Assembly: GCF_020102855.1 (NCBI RefSeq)
Contig: NZ_JADHZD010000008.1
Coordinates: 144,086 to 208,085, forward strand
DNA: 64,000 bases
DNA from: Nocardioides lacusdianchii
Lineage (GTDB): Bacteria > Actinomycetota > Actinomycetes > Propionibacteriales > Nocardioidaceae
Direction of reading: 5' to 3'
This document shows, piece after piece, positions 1-8,471 of the stretch (position 1 is its first letter; each line of letters starts with the position of its first letter). A model generated the notes under the pieces. The model saw only the letters and a list, made by a program, of their open reading frames with translations, was not told where the DNA came from and made no database searches. The position numbers and the translations under genes are program-made.

Positions 1-741
1 GGTGTCCTCGGAGATCACCTCGCCGGTGATCGGGTGGAGCGTCATCAGCCGCTCGATCTCGTCGCCGAAGAACTCGACGCGGACCGCCAGCTCCTCGTAG
101 ACCGGGAAGATCTCGAGGGTGTCGCCGCGCACGCGGAAGGTGCCGCGGGTGAAGGACATGTCGTTGCGCGTGTACTGGATCTCCACCAGGCGGCGCAGCA
201 CCGAGTCGCGGTCGTGCTCCTCACCGACCTTGAGGCGCAGCATCCGGTCGACGTACTCCTGCGGGGTGCCGAGGCCGTAGATGCAGGACACCGTCGAGAC
301 CACGATGGTGTCGCGACGGGTCAGCAGGCTGTTGGTCGCGCTGTGGCGCAGCCGCTCGACCTCCTCGTTGATGGAGGAGTCCTTCTCGATGTAGGTGTCG
401 GTCTGGGGGACGTAGGCCTCGGGCTGGTAGTAGTCGTAGTAGGAGACGAAGTACTCGACTGCGTTCTCCGGGAAGAGCTGCCGCAGCTCGTTGGCGAACT
501 GGGCGGCGAGGGTCTTGTTGGGCTGGAGCACCAGCACCGGGCGCTGGACCTGCTCGGCCACCCACGCCACCGTCGCGGTCTTGCCGGTGCCGGTCGCGCC
601 GAGCAGCACGACGTCCTGCTCGCCGCCGTTGATCCGCTCGACGATCTCCTTGATCGCCGCCGGCTGGTCGCCGGAGGGCTCGTAGTCGGAGACCACCTTG
701 AAGGGGGCCACCCGGCGCTGGAGATCGGTGACTGGACGCAT
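1..741 (-). CDS. uvrB: UvrABC excision nuclease subunit B, N-terminal part (cut by window edge)
   Basis: UvrB is the damage-verifying helicase-like subunit of nucleotide excision repair; it is loaded by UvrA and recruits UvrC. The 247 visible residues contain the Walker A motif GATGTGKT at about residues 48-55, the QPNKTLAAQ segment near 73-81, and the tyrosine-rich beta-hairpin region [10 protein letters not shown] near 101-110 that inserts between the DNA strands. The gene runs off the left edge, so the remaining helicase motifs and the UvrC-binding tail are not visible. The ATG at 741 is preceded by TAGGCT six bases upstream and no Shine-Dalgarno sequence, so the transcript is probably leaderless. 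Identification is secure. Confidence 0.97.
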   Translation of the reverse strand, partial: MRPVTDLQRRVAPFKVVSDYEPSGDQPAAIKEIVERINGGEQDVVLLGATGTGKTATVAWVAEQVQRPVLVLQPNKTLAAQFANELRQLFPENAVEYFVSYYDYYQPEAYVPQTDTYIEKDSSINEEVERLRHSATNSLLTRRDTIVVSTVSCIYGLGTPQEYVDRMLRLKVGEEHDRDSVLRRLVEIQYTRNDMSFTRGTFRVRGDTLEIFPVYEELAVRVEFFGDEIERLMTLHPITGEVISEDT

Positions 742-747
742 GCGTCG

Positions 748-753
748 AGCCTA
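748..753 (-). promoter_or_regulatory. -10 element for leaderless uvrB
   Basis: On the minus strand the hexamer is TAGGCT, six bases before the uvrB ATG. The spacing places the transcription start at or next to the start codon. Confidence 0.55.
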
Positions 754-784
754 CGGGCCGCCACCGACAACGGACGCCGAGCAC

Positions 785-790
785 TACCCT
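785..790 (+). promoter_or_regulatory. -10 element for the gene at 798
   Basis: TACCCT lies seven bases before the ATG at 798 with no Shine-Dalgarno sequence between. It is divergent from the uvrB element about 32 bases away. Confidence 0.45.
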
Positions 791-797
791 CGCTGCC

Positions 798-1595
798 ATG
801 CGGCCACCGGACCACGTGCTCGACCTCTTCGTGGCCGACGGTGTCCTCGAGCCTCTCGCGGGTGGGCAGGGCACCAGCTGGCGGGCCGGGGACCTCGTGC
901 TCTCCCCCGACCGTGACGCGACCCAGCTCGGCTGGCTGGCGTTCGCCCAGGCGCGACTCGCGGTCCGGCTCGACCAGGAGTTCCCACGCTCGCTCCGACT
1001 GGCCCTGCCCGTCCCAGCCCGCGACGGGAGGATCGTCATCGACGGCTGGGCAGCCACCCGCTTCGAGCCCGGCACGATGCCGTGCCACGACCTCGCAACG
1101 CTGCGGGCCACCGCCCACCTCCTCCACGCGCGTCTGGCCGTCGCGGTGGCGGAGCGACCGGACGACCTCGACGCCCGCACCGACCAGTGGGCGGTCGCCG
1201 AGCGCCTGGCCCACGACGGCGACGCGGCGCTCCGGGCAACCGGCCTGCGACCCGAGCCGGGACACCACGACCTCGTCGCTGCGCTGGTCGCCGGACTGGA
1301 TGCCACCGACCTCGGCCGCGAGCAGCTCGTCCACGCGGACCTCGCCGGCAACCTGCTCCTCGACGCGTCGCTCACCCCGTTCGTCATCGACCTGTCCCCC
1401 GCGTGGCGCTCGCCGCTGTGGGCGGAAGCGGTCTGCGTCCTCGACGCCGTGCTCTGGTTCGGCGCCCCCGACGACGCGCTCGACGACTGGCGGGCCGGTG
1501 TCCGGCGGCAGGCGATGCTGCGGGCAGCGCTCTTCCGGGTCTTCTCGGACCAGCCGTGCGACGTGGCGCGATACGCCGCTCTCGGGCTGGCCTGA
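798..1595 (+). CDS. TIGR02569-like actinobacterial protein with kinase/phosphotransferase fold
   Basis: This 265-aa protein resembles the actinobacterial TIGR02569 family, which is distantly related to aminoglycoside phosphotransferases. A Brenner-like catalytic loop is visible as H-A-D-L-A-G-N at about 179-185, followed by V-I-D-L-S-P near 196-201 in the position of the metal-binding aspartate. The N-terminal [11 protein letters not shown] stretch resembles the start of the kinase N-lobe, but the glycine-rich loop is weak. The substrate is unknown, and no resistance function should be assumed. It is divergent from uvrB and read in the same direction as the small membrane gene 16 bases downstream. 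Family assignment is moderately sure; function is not. Confidence 0.75.
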   Translation: MRPPDHVLDLFVADGVLEPLAGGQGTSWRAGDLVLSPDRDATQLGWLAFAQARLAVRLDQEFPRSLRLALPVPARDGRIVIDGWAATRFEPGTMPCHDLATLRATAHLLHARLAVAVAERPDDLDARTDQWAVAERLAHDGDAALRATGLRPEPGHHDLVAALVAGLDATDLGREQLVHADLAGNLLLDASLTPFVIDLSPAWRSPLWAEAVCVLDAVLWFGAPDDALDDWRAGVRRQAMLRAALFRVFSDQPCDVARYAALGLA

Positions 1596-1599
1596 GCCC

Positions 1600-1605
1600 T
1601 AGGCT
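1600..1605 (+). promoter_or_regulatory. -10 element for the gene at 1612
   Basis: TAGGCT is located six bases before the ATG at 1612. It lies just after the stop codon of the previous gene and suggests an independent leaderless transcript. Confidence 0.5.
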
Positions 1606-1611
1606 GGAGCC

Positions 1612-1830
1612 ATGGAGGACCCGAAGGACGAGGCGGCGGGCGCCACCCGGCGCCAGTGGACGATCTTCGTGTCCTGCGGGTGGGCCCTGCTCGGCGTGTG
1701 GTCGCTGTCAGCCGGCGACCGGTGGATCGGCGTGATGTGGCTTGCGCTCGCCGGGCTCAACGTCGCCGTACTGCTCTCCCCCCGGGCCGCGGCCCGGATG
1801 GATGCTCCGCTCTTCCCGAAGAAGCGCTGA
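1612..1830 (+). CDS. Small two-helix membrane protein, unknown function
   Basis: The 72-aa product begins with a charged stretch, then has two predicted membrane segments at about residues 15-33 ([17 protein letters not shown]) and 38-55 ([18 protein letters not shown]), and ends in a basic tail. No family is recognised. A clear TAGGCT element six bases before the ATG supports it as a real gene. The next gene has its own promoter-like hexamer, so no operon is implied. Confidence 0.6.
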   Translation: MEDPKDEAAGATRRQWTIFVSCGWALLGVWSLSAGDRWIGVMWLALAGLNVAVLLSPRAAARMDAPLFPKKR

Positions 1831-1927
1831 CCCAGCGGCTCAGCGCCATCGGTCGAGGGTGACCACCCGGACGCATGGCTTCACCGTGCCGACCGCGTCG
1901 TGCAGGTGCTGGAGTGGACTCCGTGGC

Positions 1928-1933
1928 TAGATT
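1928..1933 (+). promoter_or_regulatory. -10 element for the PLD-family gene at 1940
   Basis: TAGATT ends six bases before the GTG at 1940. It supports the GTG as the start and a leaderless transcript. Confidence 0.55.
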
Positions 1934-1939
1934 GTCCGC

Positions 1940-3184
1940 GTGACCGTCGCCCGCTTGTTGACCACCGCGCGGCGGACCCTGCTCGGCCTCCTCGGACTGC
2001 AGGTCGGGCTGGCCGTCGCGCTGTCGCTGGTCGACTCCTACCGCCGCCGCGGCAAGAAGCCGAAGCCGTTCCCCGTGACCGGCCCGGAGACGGTGCCGGT
2101 CGGCGACGGGCTCATCACGACCTACACCTTCGGGCGCGACCTCTACGACGACATGCTCGCCGCGATCGACGGGGCGAAGAAGCAGATCCTCTTCGAGACC
2201 TACATCTGGAAGGGCGACGAGATCGGGTGGAAGTTCAAGACCGCCCTCACCGCCGCCGCTGACCGGGGCGTCGACGTCCACTGCATCTACGACGGCTTCG
2301 CCAACATGGTCGTCTCCCCCGCCTTCAAGCGGTTCTCCCCCTCGCTGAAGGTGCTGCGCTACCCCGTCTGGACCGCCGGCCTGCGCTTCTGGGACCTGCG
2401 CCACTACGGCCGCAACCACCGCAAGATGCTGGTCGTCGACGAGGAGGTCGCCTTCCTCGGCGGCTACAACATCGGCTCGGCGTACGCCACCGAGTGGCGC
2501 GACACGCACGTGCGGATCACCGGCCCGGGCGTGTGGGACCTCAAGCGTGCCTTCGCCGACTTCTGGAACCTCAACCGCCGGCACCGCCTGCGCCGCAGCG
2601 AGCGCCCGCTCCTGCTGGAGACGGCCTCGCACTGGGACCCGCAGATCCGCATCCACCGCAACAGCCCGCGGCAGTGGAACTTCCCGATCCGCAGCATGTA
2701 CCTCGAGGCGATCAACCGCGCCAGCCGCAACATCTGGCTGACCACCGCCTACTTCCTGCCCGACCAGGACTTCGTCGACGCGCTGACCGACGCGGCGCGC
2801 CGCGGGGTCGACGTACGCATCCTGCTGCCGCTGAAGTCCAACCACATCGTGGCGGACTGGATCTCGCGCGGCTACTACGGCCAGCTCCTCGCGTCGGGTG
2901 CGCGCATCCTGCGCTTCAAGGACGCGATGGTGCACGCCAAGACCGCCACCATCGACGGCAGCTGGGCCACGGTCGGCACGGCCAACATCGACCGGCTCAG
3001 CCTGCAGGGCAACTACGAGATCAACATCGAGGTCATCGACCCGGACTTCGCCGCGGTGATGGAGCGGGTCTTCCTCACCGACGAGGGCAACTGCCTCGAG
3101 CTCACGCTCCACGAGTGGGAGGCGCGCGACCTCAACAGGAAGTTCACCGAGAGCTTCCTGGCGCCGCTGCGCCCGCTGCTCTGA
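1940..3184 (+). CDS. Phospholipase D-family protein, cardiolipin synthase-like
   Basis: The 414-aa protein has two HKD motifs: H-x-K-x4-D at about residues 160-167 (HRKMLVVD, followed by GGYNIG) and H332-x-K334-x4-D339 (followed by GTANID). The pairing of two such motifs is the hallmark of the phospholipase D superfamily, in which the histidines carry the phosphatidyl-enzyme intermediate. An N-terminal hydrophobic stretch (about 13-32) could anchor it to the membrane. The layout fits bacterial cardiolipin synthases of the ClsB/ClsC kind, which join phosphatidyl groups to make cardiolipin, though the exact phospholipid substrate cannot be read from the sequence. The GTG start is supported by the TAGATT hexamer immediately upstream. 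Confidence 0.88.
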   Translation: MTVARLLTTARRTLLGLLGLQVGLAVALSLVDSYRRRGKKPKPFPVTGPETVPVGDGLITTYTFGRDLYDDMLAAIDGAKKQILFETYIWKGDEIGWKFKTALTAAADRGVDVHCIYDGFANMVVSPAFKRFSPSLKVLRYPVWTAGLRFWDLRHYGRNHRKMLVVDEEVAFLGGYNIGSAYATEWRDTHVRITGPGVWDLKRAFADFWNLNRRHRLRRSERPLLLETASHWDPQIRIHRNSPRQWNFPIRSMYLEAINRASRNIWLTTAYFLPDQDFVDALTDAARRGVDVRILLPLKSNHIVADWISRGYYGQLLASGARILRFKDAMVHAKTATIDGSWATVGTANIDRLSLQGNYEINIEVIDPDFAAVMERVFLTDEGNCLELTLHEWEARDLNRKFTESFLAPLRPLL

Positions 3185-3249
3185 ACAGGTGTGTCCCTGT
3201 TGGCACCCCCGGATGCCGCAACCTTCCGGTCGTGGGCCGCTGGGCCGGC

Positions 3250-3984
3250 CTATGCGACTGGCGGCGGATCGACCCAGTTCTCGTAGGTCTCCAGCAGCGT
3301 GTCCCGACCTTCGCCGCCCTTGAGGTGACGACTCACGATGACGGCCGTTGACATCAGGGGGCTGTGCTCGTTCAGGGGCCCCGCGATGACGGGCTGGTTG
3401 TGGAACACGTCTCCGGATCGACCGCTTCCGACTTTCCACACCCATCCGTTGGTGTGGGCGAGCACGTTGCCGAGGTGTCGCGCCACGCCGTCGATGAGCC
3501 ACAGAGTGTGCGGAGAGAAGTGTTCCAGCCCGTAGCCCGTCGAGGTGGTGAACCACGACGGCAGCGCGCTCAGGTCACCGAGGCCTTCCACCGGGGCCGC
3601 CGGCGACCAGCGCTCCGGAGGATTCGCAGGTTGATAGAGGTCCTGCCAAGAGAACAAGGGCGCGACCGCAACCCAGACGTTGCTGAGGGATGAGGGGGCG
3701 AAGTCGCTGACGAGAGCGGAGTCGGCGCCCTGGTCCTGGAGAGTCTCCGCCAACCGCGCTGCACCGGCCGGCATCTCTGCCAGGAACTGGTCCAGGTAGG
3801 ACTGGGCCTCCCGTCGGCTCAGCGTGTGGAAGATGGGCACGATCGTCCTCCGGTCGATGGGCATGCGGAACGTGAACTCGACTTGTGCAGGTCGAGCATG
3901 GTCGATGAGTCTCCGACGTGCTGCTGGTGCAGGTGGTCGCACATTGAGGTAGCCATCTGGGGCCACGAGGTCCGGGACGCCCAC
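3250..3984 (-). CDS. Hypothetical protein, probably the 3' part of a frameshifted gene
   Basis: No family is recognised. From about position 3880 down to the stop at 3250 this frame reads as convincing protein (for example IFHTLSRREAQSYLDQFL and an acidic, proline-poor C-terminus). The first 35 or so codons of this frame are rich in Arg, Pro and Ala and look like out-of-frame reading. The better N-terminus lies in another minus-strand frame that begins with a GTG at 4049, overlapping the stop of the glycosylase gene by GTGA, and reads VLVRLPHHGDRTVVLAWAS onwards. Joining the two frames near 3880-3900 would give a protein of about 266 aa. The shift may be a real mutation or a sequence error. 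A conservative internal start is the ATG at 3861. Confidence 0.55.
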   Translation of the reverse strand: MGVPDLVAPDGYLNVRPPAPAARRRLIDHARPAQVEFTFRMPIDRRTIVPIFHTLSRREAQSYLDQFLAEMPAGAARLAETLQDQGADSALVSDFAPSSLSNVWVAVAPLFSWQDLYQPANPPERWSPAAPVEGLGDLSALPSWFTTSTGYGLEHFSPHTLWLIDGVARHLGNVLAHTNGWVWKVGSGRSGDVFHNQPVIAGPLNEHSPLMSTAVIVSRHLKGGEGRDTLLETYENWVDPPPVA

Positions 3985-4045
3985 GCCAGGACGACTGTGC
4001 GGTCACCGTGGTGCGGCAAACGCACCAAGATGACCGCACTCCGCC

Positions 4046-4981
4046 TCACCTCGTCGGCAGGTGCGTCGGGACGCTCATCCGCGGCCCGCGGCGGGGTCGT
4101 TGCTGACCGCCGGCCATCGCCATCGCAGCCGCCCGGCCGCGGTGGGGGCGGTAGGGCTCGAGGAGCTCGGCCATCTCGTCGTCGGTGATGTCGTGGCCCA
4201 CGAGCGTCCAGCCGATCCAGTTGGCGAGGTGGTAGTCACCGAAGCTCACCGCGTCGGGGTCGCCGAGAGCCCGCTGACGCACCTCCGCGCTGGTCCACAC
4301 GCCGATGCCGCGCACGGAGCGCAGCCGCTTGTCGGCCTCCTCGACCGACACCTCGGTGATCCGCTCCAGCGACGACGAGAGCCGGCACGCAGTGACGAGG
4401 GTGCGGGACTGGGCGGGCTGGACGCCGAGCCGCAGCCACTCCCACGACGGGATCGCGGCGATCGTCGCCGGCGTCGGCTGCACCATCAGCCGCAGGGCCG
4501 CGACGGGGCCCGGCGCGGGCTCGCCGTGGCGGCGTACGAGCTCGCGGAAGGAGCCGAAGGCCTGCTTGCCGGTCACCTTCTGCTCGAGGATCGACGGCAC
4601 CAGCGACTCCATGACCAGGCCGGTGCGGCCGATGCGCCAGTGCTGGTGGCTGCGCCAGCCGGCTGCGACCTCGGGGTGGTGGTGCGCCTCGAACCCGGTC
4701 GGGTCGTCGTCGGCGCCGAGCAGGCCCGGCATCGACTCGAGCGCCCAGTCGGCGCCCGGTCCCCACGCCCGGCCGAGGACGTCGCCCGTCGAGGGGCGCG
4801 GCAGGATCGCCAGCGTCGCCAGCCCGGTCGGCGTACGCATGGCGCGCCAGACCCGTCCCGAGTCCTCGTGGCGCTGGGTCGGGTCGCCCGCGCCGCGACG
4901 CTGCGGTCGCAGCACCTGCGCAGGAGAGCACGGCCAGTCCGGCACCCAGGTGCGGGTGCGCTCGGGCTCGGCGGGGGGCAT
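4046..4981 (-). CDS. AlkA-like DNA-3-methyladenine glycosylase (HhH-GPD family)
   Basis: This 311-aa protein belongs to the HhH-GPD base-excision glycosylases, which flip out and remove alkylated bases. Visible markers are LVPSILEQKVTGKQAF, the helix-hairpin-helix region around LRSVRGIGVWTSAEVRQRALGDPDAV, and GDYHLANWIGW, whose aspartate is in the position of the catalytic residue. The ATG at 4981 is chosen because TACCGT sits seven bases upstream; an in-frame extension to 5047 would run into the divergent kynA start. Its stop overlaps a GTG at 4049 by four bases, so it was probably translationally coupled to the now frameshifted downstream gene. Confidence 0.85.
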   Translation of the reverse strand: MPPAEPERTRTWVPDWPCSPAQVLRPQRRGAGDPTQRHEDSGRVWRAMRTPTGLATLAILPRPSTGDVLGRAWGPGADWALESMPGLLGADDDPTGFEAHHHPEVAAGWRSHQHWRIGRTGLVMESLVPSILEQKVTGKQAFGSFRELVRRHGEPAPGPVAALRLMVQPTPATIAAIPSWEWLRLGVQPAQSRTLVTACRLSSSLERITEVSVEEADKRLRSVRGIGVWTSAEVRQRALGDPDAVSFGDYHLANWIGWTLVGHDITDDEMAELLEPYRPHRGRAAAMAMAGGQQRPRRGPRMSVPTHLPTR

Positions 4982-4988
4982 GGCGTCG

Positions 4989-4994
4989 ACGGTA
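4989..4994 (-). promoter_or_regulatory. -10 element for the DNA glycosylase gene
   Basis: On the minus strand TACCGT lies seven bases before the ATG at 4981. Together with the kynA element it forms a compact divergent promoter of about 53 bases between start codons. Confidence 0.4.
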
Positions 4995-5021
4995 GACGAG
5001 GCCACCGACCGCGACGAAGGA

Positions 5022-5027
5022 TAGGTT
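5022..5027 (+). promoter_or_regulatory. -10 element for leaderless kynA
   Basis: TAGGTT is located seven bases before the ATG at 5035, which favours that ATG over the upstream TTG at 5026. Confidence 0.55.
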
Positions 5028-5034
5028 GCCGCCC

Positions 5035-5889
5035 ATGGGTGAATCACCGAACAGGCGCGACCTCGAGGACGGCATCGAGAAGGACTTCTCGCGCTCGATG
5101 TCCTACGGCGACTACCTGCGGCTCGACGTCCTGCTCTCCGCCCAGCAGCCCCTGTCGGACCCCCAGCAGCACGACGAGCTGCTCTTCATCGTGCAGCACC
5201 AGACCAGCGAGCTGTGGCTCAAGCTGATGATCCACGAGTTGCGCTCGGCCCGCGCCTTGCTGCGCTCCGACGACCTGTCCCCCGCCCTCAAGCGGATGGC
5301 GCGGATCAAGCACATCCAGCACACGCTCACCGACCAGTGGTCGGTGCTGGCGACGCTGACCCCGAGCGAGTACGCCGAGATCCGCCCGTTCCTCGCCACC
5401 AGCTCGGGCTTCCAGTCCGCGCAGTACCGCGAGGTCGAGTTCCTGCTCGGCAACAAGAACGCCGACATGGTCGACGTCTTCTCCCACGACGAGGGCGCGC
5501 GCGCCGCGCTCGACGAGCTGCTGCACGAGCCGTCGCTCTACGACGAGTTCCTCGCCCACCTGGCCAGGCAGGGGTACGCCGTCCCGCAGCGGCTGCTGGA
5601 CCGTGACTGGACGCAGCCGCACACGACCGACCCCGACCTCGTCGAGGTCTTCGCCTCTGTCTACGCCGCGCCCGCCGAGCACTGGGGCGTCTACGAGACC
5701 TGCGAGGAGCTCGTCGACATCGAGGACGCCTTCCAGCAGTGGCGCTTCCGCCACCTCCAGGTCGTGCAGCGGGTGATCGGGCACAAGGTCGGCACCGGTG
5801 GGTCGTCGGGCGTGGACTTCCTCCGCCGCGCGCTCTCGCTCACGTTCTTCCCCGAGCTGTACGAGGTCCGCACGCGCATCGGGCAGTGA
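5035..5889 (+). CDS. kynA: Tryptophan 2,3-dioxygenase
   Basis: This haem enzyme opens the indole ring of L-tryptophan with O2 to give N-formylkynurenine, the first step of the kynurenine pathway. The 284-aa product matches the family length. His55 in VQHQTSELW and His240 in FRHLQVVQRVIGHKVGTGG fall at the same numbers as the active-site and proximal haem-ligand histidines of the Xanthomonas enzyme. The ATG at 5035 is chosen because of the TAGGTT hexamer seven bases before it. No kynureninase or formamidase gene is adjacent, so the rest of the pathway, if present, is encoded elsewhere. The gene is divergent from the DNA glycosylase. Confidence 0.96.
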   Translation: MGESPNRRDLEDGIEKDFSRSMSYGDYLRLDVLLSAQQPLSDPQQHDELLFIVQHQTSELWLKLMIHELRSARALLRSDDLSPALKRMARIKHIQHTLTDQWSVLATLTPSEYAEIRPFLATSSGFQSAQYREVEFLLGNKNADMVDVFSHDEGARAALDELLHEPSLYDEFLAHLARQGYAVPQRLLDRDWTQPHTTDPDLVEVFASVYAAPAEHWGVYETCEELVDIEDAFQQWRFRHLQVVQRVIGHKVGTGGSSGVDFLRRALSLTFFPELYEVRTRIGQ

Positions 5890-6029
5890 GGCGCCGGCTG
5901 CGTCCGCCCACCCAATTGGGGGCAATCAGGTCGCGGCCCTGCGCGTGCCGGGCGGTGTCGGCCTAGGCTGCACACGTCGCTCGCCTCGGGCGTCGTACGC
6001 ACCGCCCGCCCTCGAGTGAGGACCACCCC

Positions 6030-8462
6030 GTGCCCGTCCGCAGCCTTCGGCAGGAGGAGGCCGTCGAGCGCGCGGCCCTCCTGTCGGTCACCTCCTACGA
6101 CATCGCGATCGACCTCACCGGCCTGGTCGAGGGCCCTGACTTCCGCGCGGTCAGCACGATCCGCTTCACGGCCACCGCGGGCGCGTCGACGTTCGTCGAC
6201 TGCTGCGCCGAGGTCGAGTCGGCCACGCTCAACGGCCAGCCGCTGCCCGAGCCGCAGGAGGGCCGGATCGGACTCGACGGGCTCGCCGAGGACAACGAGC
6301 TGGTCATCGCCACCGTCCAGCGCGACACCCAGCACGGTCGCGGTGTCCACCGCGCGGTCGACCCCGGCGACGACAACGTCTACCTGTGGACCTCGTTCGA
6401 GCCCGACGAGGCGCGCTACGTCTGGGCCTGCTTCGACCAGCCCGACCTCAAGGCGCCGCACGCCTTCACCGTCACCGCGCCGGCCGCGTGGACCGTCGTG
6501 AGCAACTCCGGCGACCCGCTGGTCGAGGACGTCGACGGTGGCCGGCGATGGACGTTCGAGCCGACCCCGGCGCTGTCGACGTACAACCCGGTCGTGGTGG
6601 GCGGGCCGTTCGTCGAGGTGCGACAGGACGCCGGTGGCTACGACCTCGGCCTCTACGCCCGCCAGACGCTCGCCTCGGCGCTGGAGCGCGACGCCGAGCA
6701 GCTCTTCACCCTCACCGCGCAGGGTCTGGAGTTCTTCGGTGACCGCTTCGGCATGCCCTTCCCCCAGCGGTCCTACGACCAGGTGTTCCTGCCCGAGTTC
6801 GGCGGGGCGATGGAGAACTACGGCTGCGTCACGTGGTCCGACAGCATCCTGCGCCGCCACGAGCCCACCACCGCCGAGTGGCAGGTGTTCGCCAACGTGC
6901 TGCTGCACGAGATGGCGCACATGTGGTTCGGCAACATCGTCACGATGCGCTGGTGGGACGACCTCTGGCTCAACGAGGCCTTCGCCGAGTTCGCCTGCAT
7001 GTGGGCCGCCGAGCGCGCCACCACCTACGGCGACACCGCCGCCAACAACCTCGTCGGCGACAAGCTCAACGCCTACCTCGCCGACCAGGGCCCGGCCTCG
7101 CACCCGATCCGCCAGCCCGTGCCGACCGTCGCGGACGCGGAGTCGATCTTCGACTCCATCACCTATCCCAAGGGCGCGGCGGTGCTCAAGCAGCTCATGC
7201 ACTTCGTCGGCGAGGACACCTTCTGCGTCGGCATGAGTGCCTACTTCGCCGAGCACGCGTGGGGCAACACCACCCTCGACGACCTCGTCGGGGCGCTCGA
7301 GCGGGCCAGCGGCCGCGACCTCCAGCCGTGGCGTACGGCCTGGCTGGAGACCGCCGGTGTCGACCGGCTCGGCATCGAGCAGACCGACGACGGGCTCGTG
7401 CTCACCGCGCTCGGCGCGCACGGTACACCGCACCCGCAGGTGGTGGGCGTGGGCGCCTACCGCCGCTCCGGGGAGACGCTCGAGGAGGTCGGCTCGGTCC
7501 GCGTGGAGGTGGCGGTCGAGCGCACCCCGGTCGAGGGCCTGCCCGACGCCGACCTCTACCTCGTCAACCACGACGACACCACCTTCGCCACCACCCGACC
7601 CGACGCCGCCGGGCGCGAGGTGCTGGTCAGCCACCCCTCCGGCCTGCCCACGACCCTGGCCCGGGCCGTGGCGATGGCCACCGTGTGGGACATGCTCTGC
7701 AACGGCGCCGCCACGGCGGCCGAGGCGGTGGGCGCGCTCACCGACGTGCTCCGGGTCGAGACCGTCGAGACGGTGGCTGAGCCCTGCCTCGAGCTCGCCC
7801 TCTACGCCGCCCAGGGATGGGCACCGGAGTCCGAGCGCGCCGGCCTCGAGGCGCAGGTCGCCGCCACCGCGCGCCAGATGGTCGATGCCGGAGTGTCCCG
7901 GCAGGCGGCCCTGCGCGCGCTGGCGGGCACCGCGACCGGCGCGGACGACCTCGCCGCCGTGCGCGAGCTGGCCGGCGACGACCTCGACCTGCAGTGGTAC
8001 GTCCTCGAGCGCCGGGCCGAGCTCGGCGAGGTGGACGCCGACGCCGTGCAGGCGCTGCAGGAGCGGGACCCCGACCCCGACGCGTGGGTCCGCGCCCTCG
8101 CCGTACGCGCCAGCTCGCCGTCGGCCGAGGCCAAGGAGGAGGCGTGGACCGCCGTGGTGGGGCGCACCGTGCCCATCCAGGCCGCGCGCACCGTGGCGGC
8201 CGCGTTCTGGCGCCCCGGCCAGGACGACGTGCTGGCGCCCTACGCCGCGCGTTACCTCGAGGCCGTCCCGACCCTGCACGAGGGCGGGATGATCCCGGGC
8301 CTCGCCCTGACCGCCAGCCTCTTCCCGGTGTACGCCGTCGACGAGGCGTGGGTCGCGCGGGCCCGCGAGGTGGCGGCCGCCGAGGCGGCGCCGGTCGTGG
8401 TCGGCTCGCTCACCGAGCGCTCCGAGCTGGTGCTGCGGATGCTGCGCGCCCGCGCGCTCTGA
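6030..8462 (+). CDS. pepN: Aminopeptidase N, M1 family zinc metallopeptidase
   Basis: The 810-aa cytosolic exopeptidase removes N-terminal amino acids from peptides. The substrate-binding motif GAMEN is at about 259-263, the zinc motif H293-E294-x2-H297 is in HEMAHMWFG, and the third zinc ligand Glu316 follows in WLNEAFAEF. The N-terminal beta domain and the long helical C-terminal ERAP1-like domain are both present, so the protein is full length. The GTG at 6030 is preceded by GTGAGGACC as a possible ribosome binding site, and a TAGGCT about 60 bases upstream may be its -10 element, so this gene is not leaderless. It converges on the SDR gene with only nine bases between the stops. Confidence 0.96.
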   Translation: MPVRSLRQEEAVERAALLSVTSYDIAIDLTGLVEGPDFRAVSTIRFTATAGASTFVDCCAEVESATLNGQPLPEPQEGRIGLDGLAEDNELVIATVQRDTQHGRGVHRAVDPGDDNVYLWTSFEPDEARYVWACFDQPDLKAPHAFTVTAPAAWTVVSNSGDPLVEDVDGGRRWTFEPTPALSTYNPVVVGGPFVEVRQDAGGYDLGLYARQTLASALERDAEQLFTLTAQGLEFFGDRFGMPFPQRSYDQVFLPEFGGAMENYGCVTWSDSILRRHEPTTAEWQVFANVLLHEMAHMWFGNIVTMRWWDDLWLNEAFAEFACMWAAERATTYGDTAANNLVGDKLNAYLADQGPASHPIRQPVPTVADAESIFDSITYPKGAAVLKQLMHFVGEDTFCVGMSAYFAEHAWGNTTLDDLVGALERASGRDLQPWRTAWLETAGVDRLGIEQTDDGLVLTALGAHGTPHPQVVGVGAYRRSGETLEEVGSVRVEVAVERTPVEGLPDADLYLVNHDDTTFATTRPDAAGREVLVSHPSGLPTTLARAVAMATVWDMLCNGAATAAEAVGALTDVLRVETVETVAEPCLELALYAAQGWAPESERAGLEAQVAATARQMVDAGVSRQAALRALAGTATGADDLAAVRELAGDDLDLQWYVLERRAELGEVDADAVQALQERDPDPDAWVRALAVRASSPSAEAKEEAWTAVVGRTVPIQAARTVAAAFWRPGQDDVLAPYAARYLEAVPTLHEGGMIPGLALTASLFPVYAVDEAWVARAREVAAAEAAPVVVGSLTERSELVLRMLRARAL

Positions 8463-8471
8463 GGGCGGGGC

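Noticed and set aside
5691..8279. Long minus-strand open frame antisense to pepN
   Set aside because: It is the antisense shadow of a clear M1 aminopeptidase; composition is Gly/Val/Arg-rich and no motif is recognisable.
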